Shown: in pieces, positions 38,113 through 46,760 of the stretch
Layout of the letters: each line of letters begins with the position of its first letter
Position numbering within the stretch: the first letter of the stretch is position 1
Assembly (NCBI RefSeq): GCF_001625325.1
Contig: NZ_JRQQ01000008.1
Coordinates: 124,001 to 188,000, forward strand
Direction: 5' to 3'
DNA length: 64,000 nucleotides
DNA from: Croceicoccus estronivorus
GTDB taxonomy: Bacteria > Pseudomonadota > Alphaproteobacteria > Sphingomonadales > Sphingomonadaceae
Made by a program: the position numbers and the translations under genes
The notes under the pieces: model-generated
Databases searched by the model: none
The model's input: the letters and a program-made list of their open reading frames with translations, nothing else
What the model was told of the DNA's origin: nothing

Positions 38113-39129
38113 ATGACGGACCAGAGCAATACACCTACACCGCCCAAAAAGGTGCCGGACGGTAATTCCTTGTTTGAGCGTGCGAGCAACGCATTCGATC
38201 TCAAGGGGTTCAAGCCAGCACCAGTGCCGGAGAGCTTGGCGGAATCGCCATCAAAGCGGATCAGGTCGGGCATGGTAAGGCCGTCTCAACCAACACGTGC
38301 GGACGAACGGGCTCAGACAGCAACCCCTGACACCCCCGGCACGTCGCCGACGGATACAGTGGACCAGGGGACACCTGATCCTGTTCGTTTTCAGGGTGAG
38401 CGGCGGTATGTCGATCGTGTCCATTTGCGTGAACAGGGTTTGATTCAGCCTGAAGGTGCAGTGACCGGCCTGCTGGAAGAATTTCGAATCGTGAAACGTC
38501 AGTTGTTGGAAGTGGCGCGTTCGTCGCTTGCCGGTCGCGGGGTTGCAAACGGGCAGCGGGTTCTGATTTGCTCGCCTCATCCGGGTGAGGGAAAGACATT
38601 CTGCGCCGTAAACCTGGCCCTGGCCATGGCAGCGGAAAAGGATAGCGAAGTCCTTCTGGTCGATGCTGATTTCGCCAAGCCCTCTGTCCTGTCTGCTCTT
38701 GGCCTTGAAGGCGGGCCGGGATTCATGGACGCGTTGGCTGACCCCTCAATCAAGGTGGAGGATTGCGTCATCGCAACCGATGTCCCGGGTCTTTACGTCT
38801 TGCCGGCAGGTAACCAGACGAACAACGACAGCGAATATCTCGCCAGCAGCAGGACGGTGGAACTGCTCGATTGTCTCACTCGGGGGGCGCCGAACCGGAT
38901 GGTGATCTTCGACTCGCCTCCAGCCCTTGCGGCATCACCGGCTGCCGAACTGGCAAAGTACGTGGGTCAGGCCGTGCTGGTCGCCCGCGCTGATCGCACC
39001 GGGCAAAATGCACTGGAGGATGCCTGTTCGCTGCTCTCTGGCTGTCCTGACATCAAATTGCTCCTCAATGCGGCGCATTTCAGCCCGAGTGGTCGCAAGT
39101 TCGGCTCCTATTACGGTTACGGGGGGTAA
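38113..39129 (+). CDS. XrtA-associated tyrosine autokinase (CpsD/BY-kinase)
   Basis: A 338-residue bacterial tyrosine kinase-like ATPase. Walker A reads SPHPGEGKTFCAVNLALAMA (about 156-175), the extended Walker A' VLLVDADFAKPS and Walker B RMVIFDSPPALA follow. The C-terminus GSYYGYGG is a Tyr-rich tail for autophosphorylation. The first 100 residues look disordered. Start ATG 38113 has GAGAGGCGGGAT upstream. It overlaps no gene but is 11 bases past the chain-length gene. Controls polymer length and assembly with it. Confidence 0.9.
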   Translation: MTDQSNTPTPPKKVPDGNSLFERASNAFDLKGFKPAPVPESLAESPSKRIRSGMVRPSQPTRADERAQTATPDTPGTSPTDTVDQGTPDPVRFQGERRYVDRVHLREQGLIQPEGAVTGLLEEFRIVKRQLLEVARSSLAGRGVANGQRVLICSPHPGEGKTFCAVNLALAMAAEKDSEVLLVDADFAKPSVLSALGLEGGPGFMDALADPSIKVEDCVIATDVPGLYVLPAGNQTNNDSEYLASSRTVELLDCLTRGAPNRMVIFDSPPALAASPAAELAKYVGQAVLVARADRTGQNALEDACSLLSGCPDIKLLLNAAHFSPSGRKFGSYYGYGG

Positions 39130-39131
39130 TC

Positions 39132-40787
39132 ATGGCCGCGCTCAAGATTTGCTGCTTGCCCTTCATGCTTGCCACTGTTGTTCTGGCGGGGCCTGCCTTG
39201 GGGCAGGATTTGCCGCAGGATGAAGTTTCTTCCCAAGCCCGCGCTGGTGGCAAGGGCAGGGTGGAAATTACGCCCTATATCGAAGCGTCACAGGTGATCA
39301 CGTCCGAACTTTCGCCGGGCAACGACACGGTGACTTACACCCGCCTGGCTGCGGGCGTCGATGCATCGATCAACGGCAGAAATACTTCAGGTGGTGTCTC
39401 GCTGCGTTATGAACGCCAATTCGGCTGGGGCAAGGACGCCTCGGATGGAGACCTGCTCAGCGGGTTGGCGCGTGTATCTGCTGCCGTTATTCCGCAAGCT
39501 CTGACTGTCGAAGCCGGTGGGCTTGCTGCCCGTACGCGAGTGGAAAGTAATGGCGGTTCGATCCTTGGTCCGGTGAGTGACGGGGATGATGTAAGCAATC
39601 TGTATTCCGTCTATGCGGGGCCTTCACTCAACACCCATGTCGGCGAGGTCGCGGTAAATGCGGATTATCGGATCGGTTACAGCCGGGTAGATTCTCCCGA
39701 TGCAGAGGTTGTGACTACAACTGGCGATCTGGTCGATGTTTTTGACGAGAGCGTAATTCAGTCGGCCAATATTCACGCCGGGACGAGGCCGGGCGACGTC
39801 TTGCCAGTTGGGCTTGGGGTTGGCGCTGGCTGGAATCGCGAAGATGTCTCCAATCTCGACCAACGAATTGATGACCGTCACGTTCGCGCTGATGTGACGG
39901 TGCCTGTAAGCCAGTCCGTCGCGCTTGTGGGCGGAGTCGGATACGAACACGTCGAGGTTTCCCATCGCGATGTCTTGCGTGACGGTTCGGGAGAACCGGT
40001 GATCGGTTCCGATGGCCATTACAAGACGGACAAGAGTCAGCCGCGCCGGATTGCATACGATGTGGATGGAATGATCTGGGACGTGGGGATTATATGGCGG
40101 CCTTCTCCGCGCACGTCTTTGGAAGCGCATTTCGGTCGCCGCTACGGTTCCAGTAGTTTTTATGGCAATTTCGGCTGGCAGGCGAGCCGGCGCAGCAGTT
40201 TGAATATCTCCGTTTATGACAGTGTCGCGGGCTACGGGGGACAATTGAACCGGGCTCTGGTCTCTCTCCCGACAGATTTTCAGGCCATCAGGAACCCGAT
40301 TAGCGGTGACATCAGCGGTTGCGTGGATAGCCTCAAGGACGGCAGTTGTATCAGTGGCGCACTTGGTTCGCTTCGTTCTGCAACCTTCCGTGCACGCGGT
40401 ATTTCAGCGACATATGCGCTTGATCTCGGCCGGATACAGACAGGTATCGGTGTGGGATACGACCGTCGCAAATATATCGCGGCCGAAGGAACTATTCTGG
40501 AATCCATTGACGGTGCTACGGACGAGAATGTCTGGCTGGCCGCCTATCTCAATGGCAGGCTCGGCCCGCGTTCAAGCTTTTCCACCAATGTCTATGCCAG
40601 TTGGATGGATAGCGGACTTGATCAGGCTGGTGGGGCAACCGCTTTCGGAGCGTCGGCCGCTTACAATCATTTGCTGGCGCGCCGCCTGACTGCGACTGCG
40701 GCAATCGGCATCGACGGCGTAAGCCGCGAGGAAGAAGAGGATTACTGGACAGCCTCTGCCCTCGTTGGAATGCGCTATTCATTCTGA
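39132..40787 (+). CDS. Outer-membrane beta-barrel protein of the PEP-CTERM/XrtA system
   Basis: A 551-residue protein with a signal peptide (about 1-24, CCLPFMLATVVLAGPALGQ). The mature part is made of alternating beta strands with aromatic ends: ISLRYERQ-type segments GGVSLRYERQFGWG, MIWDVGIIWRPSPRTSLEAH, SLNISVYDS, TATAAIGIDG and the terminal SALVGMRYSF, the usual beta-signal for barrel assembly. This matches the family of large PEP-CTERM-associated outer membrane proteins in these loci. Probably the surface channel or anchor for exopolysaccharide. Confidence 0.82.
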   Translation: MAALKICCLPFMLATVVLAGPALGQDLPQDEVSSQARAGGKGRVEITPYIEASQVITSELSPGNDTVTYTRLAAGVDASINGRNTSGGVSLRYERQFGWGKDASDGDLLSGLARVSAAVIPQALTVEAGGLAARTRVESNGGSILGPVSDGDDVSNLYSVYAGPSLNTHVGEVAVNADYRIGYSRVDSPDAEVVTTTGDLVDVFDESVIQSANIHAGTRPGDVLPVGLGVGAGWNREDVSNLDQRIDDRHVRADVTVPVSQSVALVGGVGYEHVEVSHRDVLRDGSGEPVIGSDGHYKTDKSQPRRIAYDVDGMIWDVGIIWRPSPRTSLEAHFGRRYGSSSFYGNFGWQASRRSSLNISVYDSVAGYGGQLNRALVSLPTDFQAIRNPISGDISGCVDSLKDGSCISGALGSLRSATFRARGISATYALDLGRIQTGIGVGYDRRKYIAAEGTILESIDGATDENVWLAAYLNGRLGPRSSFSTNVYASWMDSGLDQAGGATAFGASAAYNHLLARRLTATAAIGIDGVSREEEEDYWTASALVGMRYSF

Positions 40788-40807
40788 GCTCATGGAGCAG
40801 ATGGACA

Positions 40808-42019
40808 ATGTTTGACGATTTCTATGGGCTGACGGGCAAGCCTTTCCAGCTGACGCCGGACCCGCAATTCTATTTCGAGAGCATTACGCATCGCAAAGCG
40901 TTGTCCTATCTCGGATATGGCCTTGCGCAGGGCGAAGGGTTCATTGTCATTACCGGCGAGGTTGGGGCGGGCAAGTCCACTCTGGTCGAACACCTCGTTT
41001 CGACGATTGATCCAGAGCAGCTTTCGGTCGGGCAGATCGTGACGAGCAAACTCGATGGGGAAGAAATCGTGCATGTCGTCGCGCAGGCATTCGGCCTGGA
41101 GATAGACGGCCATGACAAGGCTTCAGCGTTAGGTGCGGTGGAGGCTTTCCTGCATGATGAAGCGCGTGCAGGCCGTCGCTGCCTGTTGATCGTCGATGAA
41201 TCGCAAAATCTTTCGGTCGATGCACTTGAAGAACTGCGGATGTTGTCGAACTTCCAGCTCGGCTCCCATCCGTTGCTGCAGACGCTCTTGCTGGGTCAAC
41301 CGGAGTTCAGGGCTACGCTGCAAGCGCACCCTCGTCTGGAGCAGTTGCGCCAACGCGTAATTGCCACGCATCATCTTGAACCGATGCAGCCGGAAGAAGT
41401 TCAGCCATATATCGAACATCGGCTTAGGCGGGTCGGGTGGAAAGGCAATCCGGTCTTCGATCGGCAGGTTTTTGCCGAGCTTTATGATGCGAGCGGAGGC
41501 ATCCCCCGCAGAATAAATCAGATTGCAAACCGGCTATTGTTGCTGGGCGCAGTGGAGCAACGCTCGCGAATTGACGCTGCCATGTTGCAGACCGTTCTTT
41601 CCGAAATGGCAAATGACAATGCCGTTCCGGACACTATGTCTGCTTCAGCTGAAATTGCGGAAAAAGAACCTGTTGGCAGTGAGAGTGAAGGCTCCAGCCA
41701 CCCCTCGCGCCGAGCAAGTGACCATGCTGTGCAATCCACACCCGATCCGCGTGTCGAGCCGACCTTCGATTCCATACTCGTGGAACGCATGCTGGCTGAT
41801 CGTGATGCGCTGATTGCAGAATTGCAGCAGGCCGTGGTTGAACTATCCCAGGCACACGAAGCCGCGCTGGCCAACGAACCGGTTGGATTGGCTGAATTGG
41901 GCGCGCGGCTGGAAGCGCTCGACGCCCGTATCAGCGATCAGGAAATCGCCATCCGGCATACGCTTACGATGTTGATAGAATGGATCGAAAGCGACGGGCT
42001 GAGACCCATCGCGGCCTGA
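40808..42019 (+). CDS. XrtA-associated AAA ATPase (ExeA-like)
   Basis: A 403-residue protein. The N-terminal MFDDFYGLTGKPFQLTPDPQ is the signature of the ExeA-like group. Walker A is ITGEVGAGKSTLVEHL (about 48-63), Walker B LLIVDESQNL (about 127-136), then sensor-like LLGQPEF and IPRRINQIANRLLLLG. The last 130 residues have a coiled-coil and lack a peptidoglycan-binding domain. Its role in exosortase systems is unknown; it may energise or regulate secretion. GGAG precedes the start. Confidence 0.9.
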   Translation: MFDDFYGLTGKPFQLTPDPQFYFESITHRKALSYLGYGLAQGEGFIVITGEVGAGKSTLVEHLVSTIDPEQLSVGQIVTSKLDGEEIVHVVAQAFGLEIDGHDKASALGAVEAFLHDEARAGRRCLLIVDESQNLSVDALEELRMLSNFQLGSHPLLQTLLLGQPEFRATLQAHPRLEQLRQRVIATHHLEPMQPEEVQPYIEHRLRRVGWKGNPVFDRQVFAELYDASGGIPRRINQIANRLLLLGAVEQRSRIDAAMLQTVLSEMANDNAVPDTMSASAEIAEKEPVGSESEGSSHPSRRASDHAVQSTPDPRVEPTFDSILVERMLADRDALIAELQQAVVELSQAHEAALANEPVGLAELGARLEALDARISDQEIAIRHTLTMLIEWIESDGLRPIAA

Positions 42020-42030
42020 GGAGAACTTTG

Positions 42031-42906
42031 TTGAGCGCGAACGGTCTCGTCAATGGCCTGTCCGTAGATGTGGAGGACTGGTTCCAGGTCGGTGCGTTCG
42101 AGGATGTAATCGCGCGTAACGACTGGGATAGCCTTGCTGATCGCGTTGAGCGCAATGTGGAGCAAATTCTCGAGTTGTTTGAGGAAGCCGAGGTCAAGGC
42201 GACCTTCTTTACGCTTGGCTGGGTTGCTCAGAGGCATTCAGCCTTGATGCGCCGTATTGCAGATGCTGGGCACGAGTTGGCCAGTCATGGTTGGGACCAT
42301 GTTCGCGTTCATACCATGGATCAAAATCAGTTCGGGAAGGATATCGCGCGGGCCCGCAAGACTATCGAGGACGCAGCCGGTGTTCTGGTCACAGGATATC
42401 GCGCGCCAAGCTTTTCATTCGATCATCGTACGTCATGGGCGTATGAGGAATTGGCGAAGCAGGGCTATGCCTATAGTTCGAGTGTCGCCCCGATCGCCCA
42501 CGACCACTATGGCTGGCGGGAGGCGCCACGTTTCAGCTTCCGGCCCTTGCCCGGCGTTGGCCTGCTCGAAATCCCGGTCACAACAGCAGAACTCGGTAAC
42601 AAACGACTGGCGGCCGGGGGCGGTGGTTTCTTTCGTGTCTTGCCATATGGCTTCTCACGCTGGGCGATCCGCCAGGTGAACCAGCGAGACGAGCGTCCGG
42701 CCGTATTCTATTTTCATCCGTGGGAAATCGATCCGGATCAACCTCGGGTCAAACAGGCCCGTCTCAAATCCCGCCTGCGTCATTACACAAATCTTGGTCG
42801 GATGGCAGGTAAGCTGAAGCGGCTGGTAAACGAATTTTCATGGGGACGCATGGATGCGCTGGCTCAAGGCGAAGCCTTGCGTCTTAGGCGGGAATGTGCC
42901 GCATGA
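42031..42906 (+). CDS. XrtA-associated polysaccharide deacetylase
   Basis: A 291-residue NodB-domain enzyme, removing acetyl groups from amino sugars. Catalytic and metal residues: GLSVDVEDWFQVG (Asp-Asp position, about 8-20), GHELASHGWDH (His-His), and TGYRAPSFSFD (Arg motif); a C-terminal FYFHPWEIDPDQPR. Start TTG 42031, with GAGGAG seven bases upstream; ATG 41980 would overlap the previous gene by 40 bases. Overlaps the FemAB gene as ATGA. Confidence 0.9.
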   Translation: MSANGLVNGLSVDVEDWFQVGAFEDVIARNDWDSLADRVERNVEQILELFEEAEVKATFFTLGWVAQRHSALMRRIADAGHELASHGWDHVRVHTMDQNQFGKDIARARKTIEDAAGVLVTGYRAPSFSFDHRTSWAYEELAKQGYAYSSSVAPIAHDHYGWREAPRFSFRPLPGVGLLEIPVTTAELGNKRLAAGGGGFFRVLPYGFSRWAIRQVNQRDERPAVFYFHPWEIDPDQPRVKQARLKSRLRHYTNLGRMAGKLKRLVNEFSWGRMDALAQGEALRLRRECAA

Positions 42907-43964
42907 ACGCCCCGTTCGCGCATAGTGTCGAAACAGTTCGGCTGGCCACTTTGGACGATCCTGCGGAATGCCGTCAGCTCGAGGATTTCGTAGCGGCCCA
43001 TCCGGAGGGAACGATATTTCACCGCCCTGTGTGGCTTGCAGCTATCGAACAGGGAACGGGCCAGCGTGCTGTGGGACTGATTGTGGAGCGCGGCGACTGC
43101 ATTTCCGGTTGGCTCCCGCTGACGGAACTACACTCACCCATATTCGGTCGCGCACTCGTATCCAGCGGCTTCGCGGTGGGAGGGGGTATTCTTGCGCACA
43201 GCAAAGCAACTGCCCTGCAACTGGCTGCCGCGGCCGAGGAACTGGCTGTGCGGTACACCTGTGGATCAATCGAACTGCGGGGCGGCATATTGCCGTGGAA
43301 TTGGTCGATCCGGCGGGACAGTCACTGTGGGTTCGTGTCGGACCTCGCGGTGGAGGACGAAGCGCAATTGCTTGCCATCCCACGCAAACAGCGGGCCGAA
43401 GTGCGCAAGGGACTGAACAGCGACCTGACAGTCCATATTGGAACTGATACGAACGATCAGGCGGCCCATTACGCGGTCTATGCCGAAAGTGTGCGTAATC
43501 TCGGTACACCGGTGTTTCCGCGTACGCTGTTCGAGGCGGTGTTGGAGCACCTGGATGCAGATATCCTGACAATTCGTCACGCGGGGGTTGCCGTGGCAAG
43601 TGTGTTGTCGCTCTATCATCGCGGGACCGTCCTGCCATATTGGGGCGGAGGAACTCATGCAGCCCGTGCATTACGCGCCAATGATCGGATGTACTTCGAA
43701 CTCATGCGGCATGCCCGCCAACGTGGTTGTACGCGTTTCGATTTCGGCCGGTCCAAGACTGGAAGCGGCGCCTATCATTTCAAACGCAACTGGGGTTTCA
43801 CGCCAGATCCGTTGGCATACGCGAGTTGGACAGTACCGGGAGCACGGTGCCGCGATGTTGATCCTACCAGCCCACGTCATGCGGCCCGCATTGCTGCCTG
43901 GAAGCGATTGCCGCTTCCGCTGGCAAACTTGATCGGGCCATACCTTGCGCGGGGGCTCGGATGA
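42903..43964 (+). CDS. FemAB family XrtA/PEP-CTERM system-associated protein
   Basis: A 353-residue two-lobed GNAT/FemAB acyltransferase. Motifs: FHRPVWLAAIEQGTGQRAVG near the N-terminus, IPRKQRAEVRKGLN in the linker, TRFDFGRSKTGSGAYHFKRN near the C-terminus. Members of this exosortase-linked group are thought to modify an amino sugar or peptide. It is the second FemAB-like protein of the locus (the other at 31754-32743) with little sequence similarity between them. Starts and stops overlap both neighbours by ATGA. Confidence 0.88.
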   Translation: MNAPFAHSVETVRLATLDDPAECRQLEDFVAAHPEGTIFHRPVWLAAIEQGTGQRAVGLIVERGDCISGWLPLTELHSPIFGRALVSSGFAVGGGILAHSKATALQLAAAAEELAVRYTCGSIELRGGILPWNWSIRRDSHCGFVSDLAVEDEAQLLAIPRKQRAEVRKGLNSDLTVHIGTDTNDQAAHYAVYAESVRNLGTPVFPRTLFEAVLEHLDADILTIRHAGVAVASVLSLYHRGTVLPYWGGGTHAARALRANDRMYFELMRHARQRGCTRFDFGRSKTGSGAYHFKRNWGFTPDPLAYASWTVPGARCRDVDPTSPRHAARIAAWKRLPLPLANLIGPYLARGLG

Positions 43965-45199
43965 GCGGGGAAATTCTGTTTCTGGCGCATCGCATGCCCT
44001 TTCCACCGGACCGGGGCGACAAGATCCGATCGCACCATGTTCTGCGGAAGTTGGCCTCCATGGCGCCGGTACACGTGGCGACATTTGCGGATCGCGCAGA
44101 GGACTTCGCTCACGAGCATGAGTTGGCGGCGGTCGCTGATTCTCACTGCCTTGTGCAGAGGGATAAGCCCCTGTGGAAGGCGGGATTGGAGGCTATTTCG
44201 GCGCGGGAGCCAGTAAGTCTTGCTGCTTTCCGTGACGACCGTATAGCAACTTATGTGCGGGATGTCCTCGCAACTGGTCGAATTGACACGATCTACGTCT
44301 TTTCAGGGCAGATGGGGCAATATGTTCCTGCCGACTTCTCGGGGCAGGTTCTGATGGACCTTGTGGACGTCGATTCAGCAAAATTTGAGGCATATGGAAA
44401 AAACGGGCTTCTCCACCGCCGATGGATAAACGCACGGGAGGGGCGACTTCTCCGGGCAGAGGAAGAAAAGTTAGCCCACCGTGCCAATCATACTCTGTTT
44501 GTCAGTGAGCAGGAGGTCCGGCTTTTCCAGTTGCGTCTGTCCGAGCCGGCCGGCGTTCAGGTTTCGCCACTTTGCAACGGTATAGACGCCGACTACTTCG
44601 ATCCGGCGAAAGTGGGAATATCGCCGGATTTTTCTGCGATGGGTTGGCCACGGATAGTCTTTACCGGCCAAATGGATTATCCACCGAACATTGCCGCTGC
44701 TCTGCGGCTCATGACGAATATTCTACCCGAACTGCGTAAGTCCCACCCGCATGCGGAATGCCATATTGTTGGCAGAAATCCGCCACCGGCCTTGCTGGCC
44801 TACGACGGTAAAATGGGCTGCCGCGTATGGGGCGAAGTTGCTGATGTCCGCCCCTATCTGGCAGGCGCGGATATGGTGATCATACCCCTTGAGATCGCGC
44901 GGGGTGTGCAGAACAAGGTTTTGGAGGCGATGGCCATGGCCCGTCCTGTTCTGTTGACACCGGAGGCTGCCGTCGGAATTGATGGGCAGGACAAAATGCA
45001 CTTCGTCGTAGGTCAGGGGGACGAGGAACTGGTGGCGTGCGCTCGTGTGCTCACCGACAGGCATCGTATGGCGGCTGAGGTTGGACAGGCGGCACGCCAA
45101 TTCGTTATCGAAACGAGAGGTTGGGACGCTGCGCTGGCACCACTTGAAGCCTTGGTTCGGCCCAGTAGATCCAAACAAGAGCGGCGTAATGCCGCTTGA
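43961..45199 (+). CDS. XrtA/PEP-CTERM system-associated glycosyltransferase (GT4-like)
   Basis: A 412-residue glycosyltransferase with two Rossmann-like halves. The N-terminus EILFLAHRMPFPPDRGDKIR is the recognised start of the TIGR03087-type group. The C-terminal donor half has IVFTGQMDYPPNIAAALR, ECHIVGRNPPPALLAYDG and the GT4-like IIPLEIARGVQNKVLEAMAM containing the Glu ligand. It would add a sugar to the exopolysaccharide or to a lipid carrier. Its last 11 bases overlap the exosortase gene. Confidence 0.91.
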   Translation: MSGEILFLAHRMPFPPDRGDKIRSHHVLRKLASMAPVHVATFADRAEDFAHEHELAAVADSHCLVQRDKPLWKAGLEAISAREPVSLAAFRDDRIATYVRDVLATGRIDTIYVFSGQMGQYVPADFSGQVLMDLVDVDSAKFEAYGKNGLLHRRWINAREGRLLRAEEEKLAHRANHTLFVSEQEVRLFQLRLSEPAGVQVSPLCNGIDADYFDPAKVGISPDFSAMGWPRIVFTGQMDYPPNIAAALRLMTNILPELRKSHPHAECHIVGRNPPPALLAYDGKMGCRVWGEVADVRPYLAGADMVIIPLEIARGVQNKVLEAMAMARPVLLTPEAAVGIDGQDKMHFVVGQGDEELVACARVLTDRHRMAAEVGQAARQFVIETRGWDAALAPLEALVRPSRSKQERRNAA

Positions 45200-46751
45200 C
45201 CGCCTGATGCCGGGCCAATTGTGGGGTCGCCTTTCACCCGTCTGGAGAATGCCTGCTGCTCGTCTACTGTGCGTCTGGACGGCATTGATTGCCGTGTTCT
45301 GGCGCGATTGGGCAGACATGGCATGGCAATGGTGGGATAGTTCGACTTACAACCATGTGCTGCTGGTCCCGGCCATCCTCATCTGGTTGGTGGCGCTGAG
45401 GCGCGAAGAACTGTTGAAAATGCAGCCGCGCGCCTGGTGGTGGGGCTTACTGCCTTTCGCAGGTGCTCTCTTTGTCTGGCTGCTCGGCGCTTTTTCAGGC
45501 CTCAACGTCGCGCGCCAGCTTGGCGCGGTTCTCATGTTGCAGGCGGCAGTTCTCGCTTTGCTTGGCCCGCGGGTCGCAATCGGTTTGCTCTTCCCGTTGG
45601 CCTATATGTTCTTTCTCGTGCCTTTCGGTGACGAGTTGGTGCCCGCGTTGCAAACCATCACGGCCAAGATCACCATAGCGTTGACGCATTGGAGCGGGAT
45701 TCCCGCTGACATCGATGGGGTGTTCATCGACACTCCCGTCGGCTTGTTCGAGGTTGCCGAGGCTTGCTCGGGCGTCAAGTTCCTGATCGCCATGATCGCG
45801 CTGGGCACGCTGGTCGCTCATATTTGTTTCAAGGGTTGGCGGCGGCGGTTTGCGTTCATGGCAGTCTGCGTGATTCTGCCGATCGTGGCTAACGGCGTCC
45901 GAGCGTGGGGCACGATTTATATCGCACAATTCCGCGGGGTCGAGTTTGCTGCCGGTTTCGATCACATCTTTTATGGCTGGATATTCTTTGCATTGGTGAT
46001 GGCAGCGGTGTTGGCTTTGGCTTGGCGGTTCTTCGACCGTGCGGTCGATGACCCATTCATCTCCGCCGACAGGCTGGAGCACAGGACTTTGCCGCGCGTG
46101 TTTGAGAGTGCTTACGCATCCCATATTCGCTTGATTTCGGTGGGTGGCGCGCTTGTTGTGCTGACATTGTTCTGGGCCGCTATGGCAGCGCGCCTTTCGG
46201 CTGAAATGCCCAAGCAGATATTCCTGCCGAATGTGCCTGGATGGCAGCGGGTCGATTATGAACCGACGGTCTGGTGGGAACCCCATGCGCACGGTGCCGA
46301 TCATCGGTTGCTCGGAAGTTATCGGGACCGGAATGGGCATCAAGTCGATGTATTCTTCGCGCTTTATCCCGATCAGAACGAAGGAAATGAAGCAGGTGGC
46401 TATGGCCAAGGGGCGCTGATGCCTGAAAGTCCATGGTCGTGGATTGGCGTCGGTCAGACTATGCGAGGCGCACAGAGTGAGCGACTACTGGCGCAGGGGC
46501 AGTCGCCGGGAGCTGTCGAGCGACTGGCGGTAACATGGTATCGCAACGGCAGTCTGCTGACCGGCAGCAAGGCCAGACTCAAACTGGCCACAATGGAGGA
46601 TCGCCTGCTGCTGAGAGACCATGCGACCATCCTTTTGATCTTGTCGGCTGAAAATAGGGGCGACCCATCCGCGCAGGAGAGCCTTGAGAGTTTTCTTTCC
46701 ACCATCGGTCCGGTCGGAGAATGGATGGACCGTACCGCCGATCTGCCCTAA
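45189..46751 (+). CDS. xrtA: Exosortase A fused to EpsI domain
   Basis: A 520-residue membrane cysteine transpeptidase that processes C-terminal PEP-CTERM anchors, plus a C-terminal EpsI domain. Catalytic triad: Cys193 (EACSGVKFLIA), Arg238 (GVRAWGTIYIA) and His259 (GFDHIFYGWIFF). Eight or so hydrophobic segments cover residues 20-290, then a ninth near 325 (GGALVVLTLFWAAMAARL) leads to the EpsI part: LPNVPGWQRVDYEP, FFALYPDQNEGNEAGGYG and LAVTWYRNGSLL. Such fusions are typical of XrtA. Start ATG 45189, overlapping the glycosyltransferase stop. Confidence 0.94.
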   Translation: MPLDRLMPGQLWGRLSPVWRMPAARLLCVWTALIAVFWRDWADMAWQWWDSSTYNHVLLVPAILIWLVALRREELLKMQPRAWWWGLLPFAGALFVWLLGAFSGLNVARQLGAVLMLQAAVLALLGPRVAIGLLFPLAYMFFLVPFGDELVPALQTITAKITIALTHWSGIPADIDGVFIDTPVGLFEVAEACSGVKFLIAMIALGTLVAHICFKGWRRRFAFMAVCVILPIVANGVRAWGTIYIAQFRGVEFAAGFDHIFYGWIFFALVMAAVLALAWRFFDRAVDDPFISADRLEHRTLPRVFESAYASHIRLISVGGALVVLTLFWAAMAARLSAEMPKQIFLPNVPGWQRVDYEPTVWWEPHAHGADHRLLGSYRDRNGHQVDVFFALYPDQNEGNEAGGYGQGALMPESPWSWIGVGQTMRGAQSERLLAQGQSPGAVERLAVTWYRNGSLLTGSKARLKLATMEDRLLLRDHATILLILSAENRGDPSAQESLESFLSTIGPVGEWMDRTADLP

Positions 46752-46760
46752 CCGGCTATT

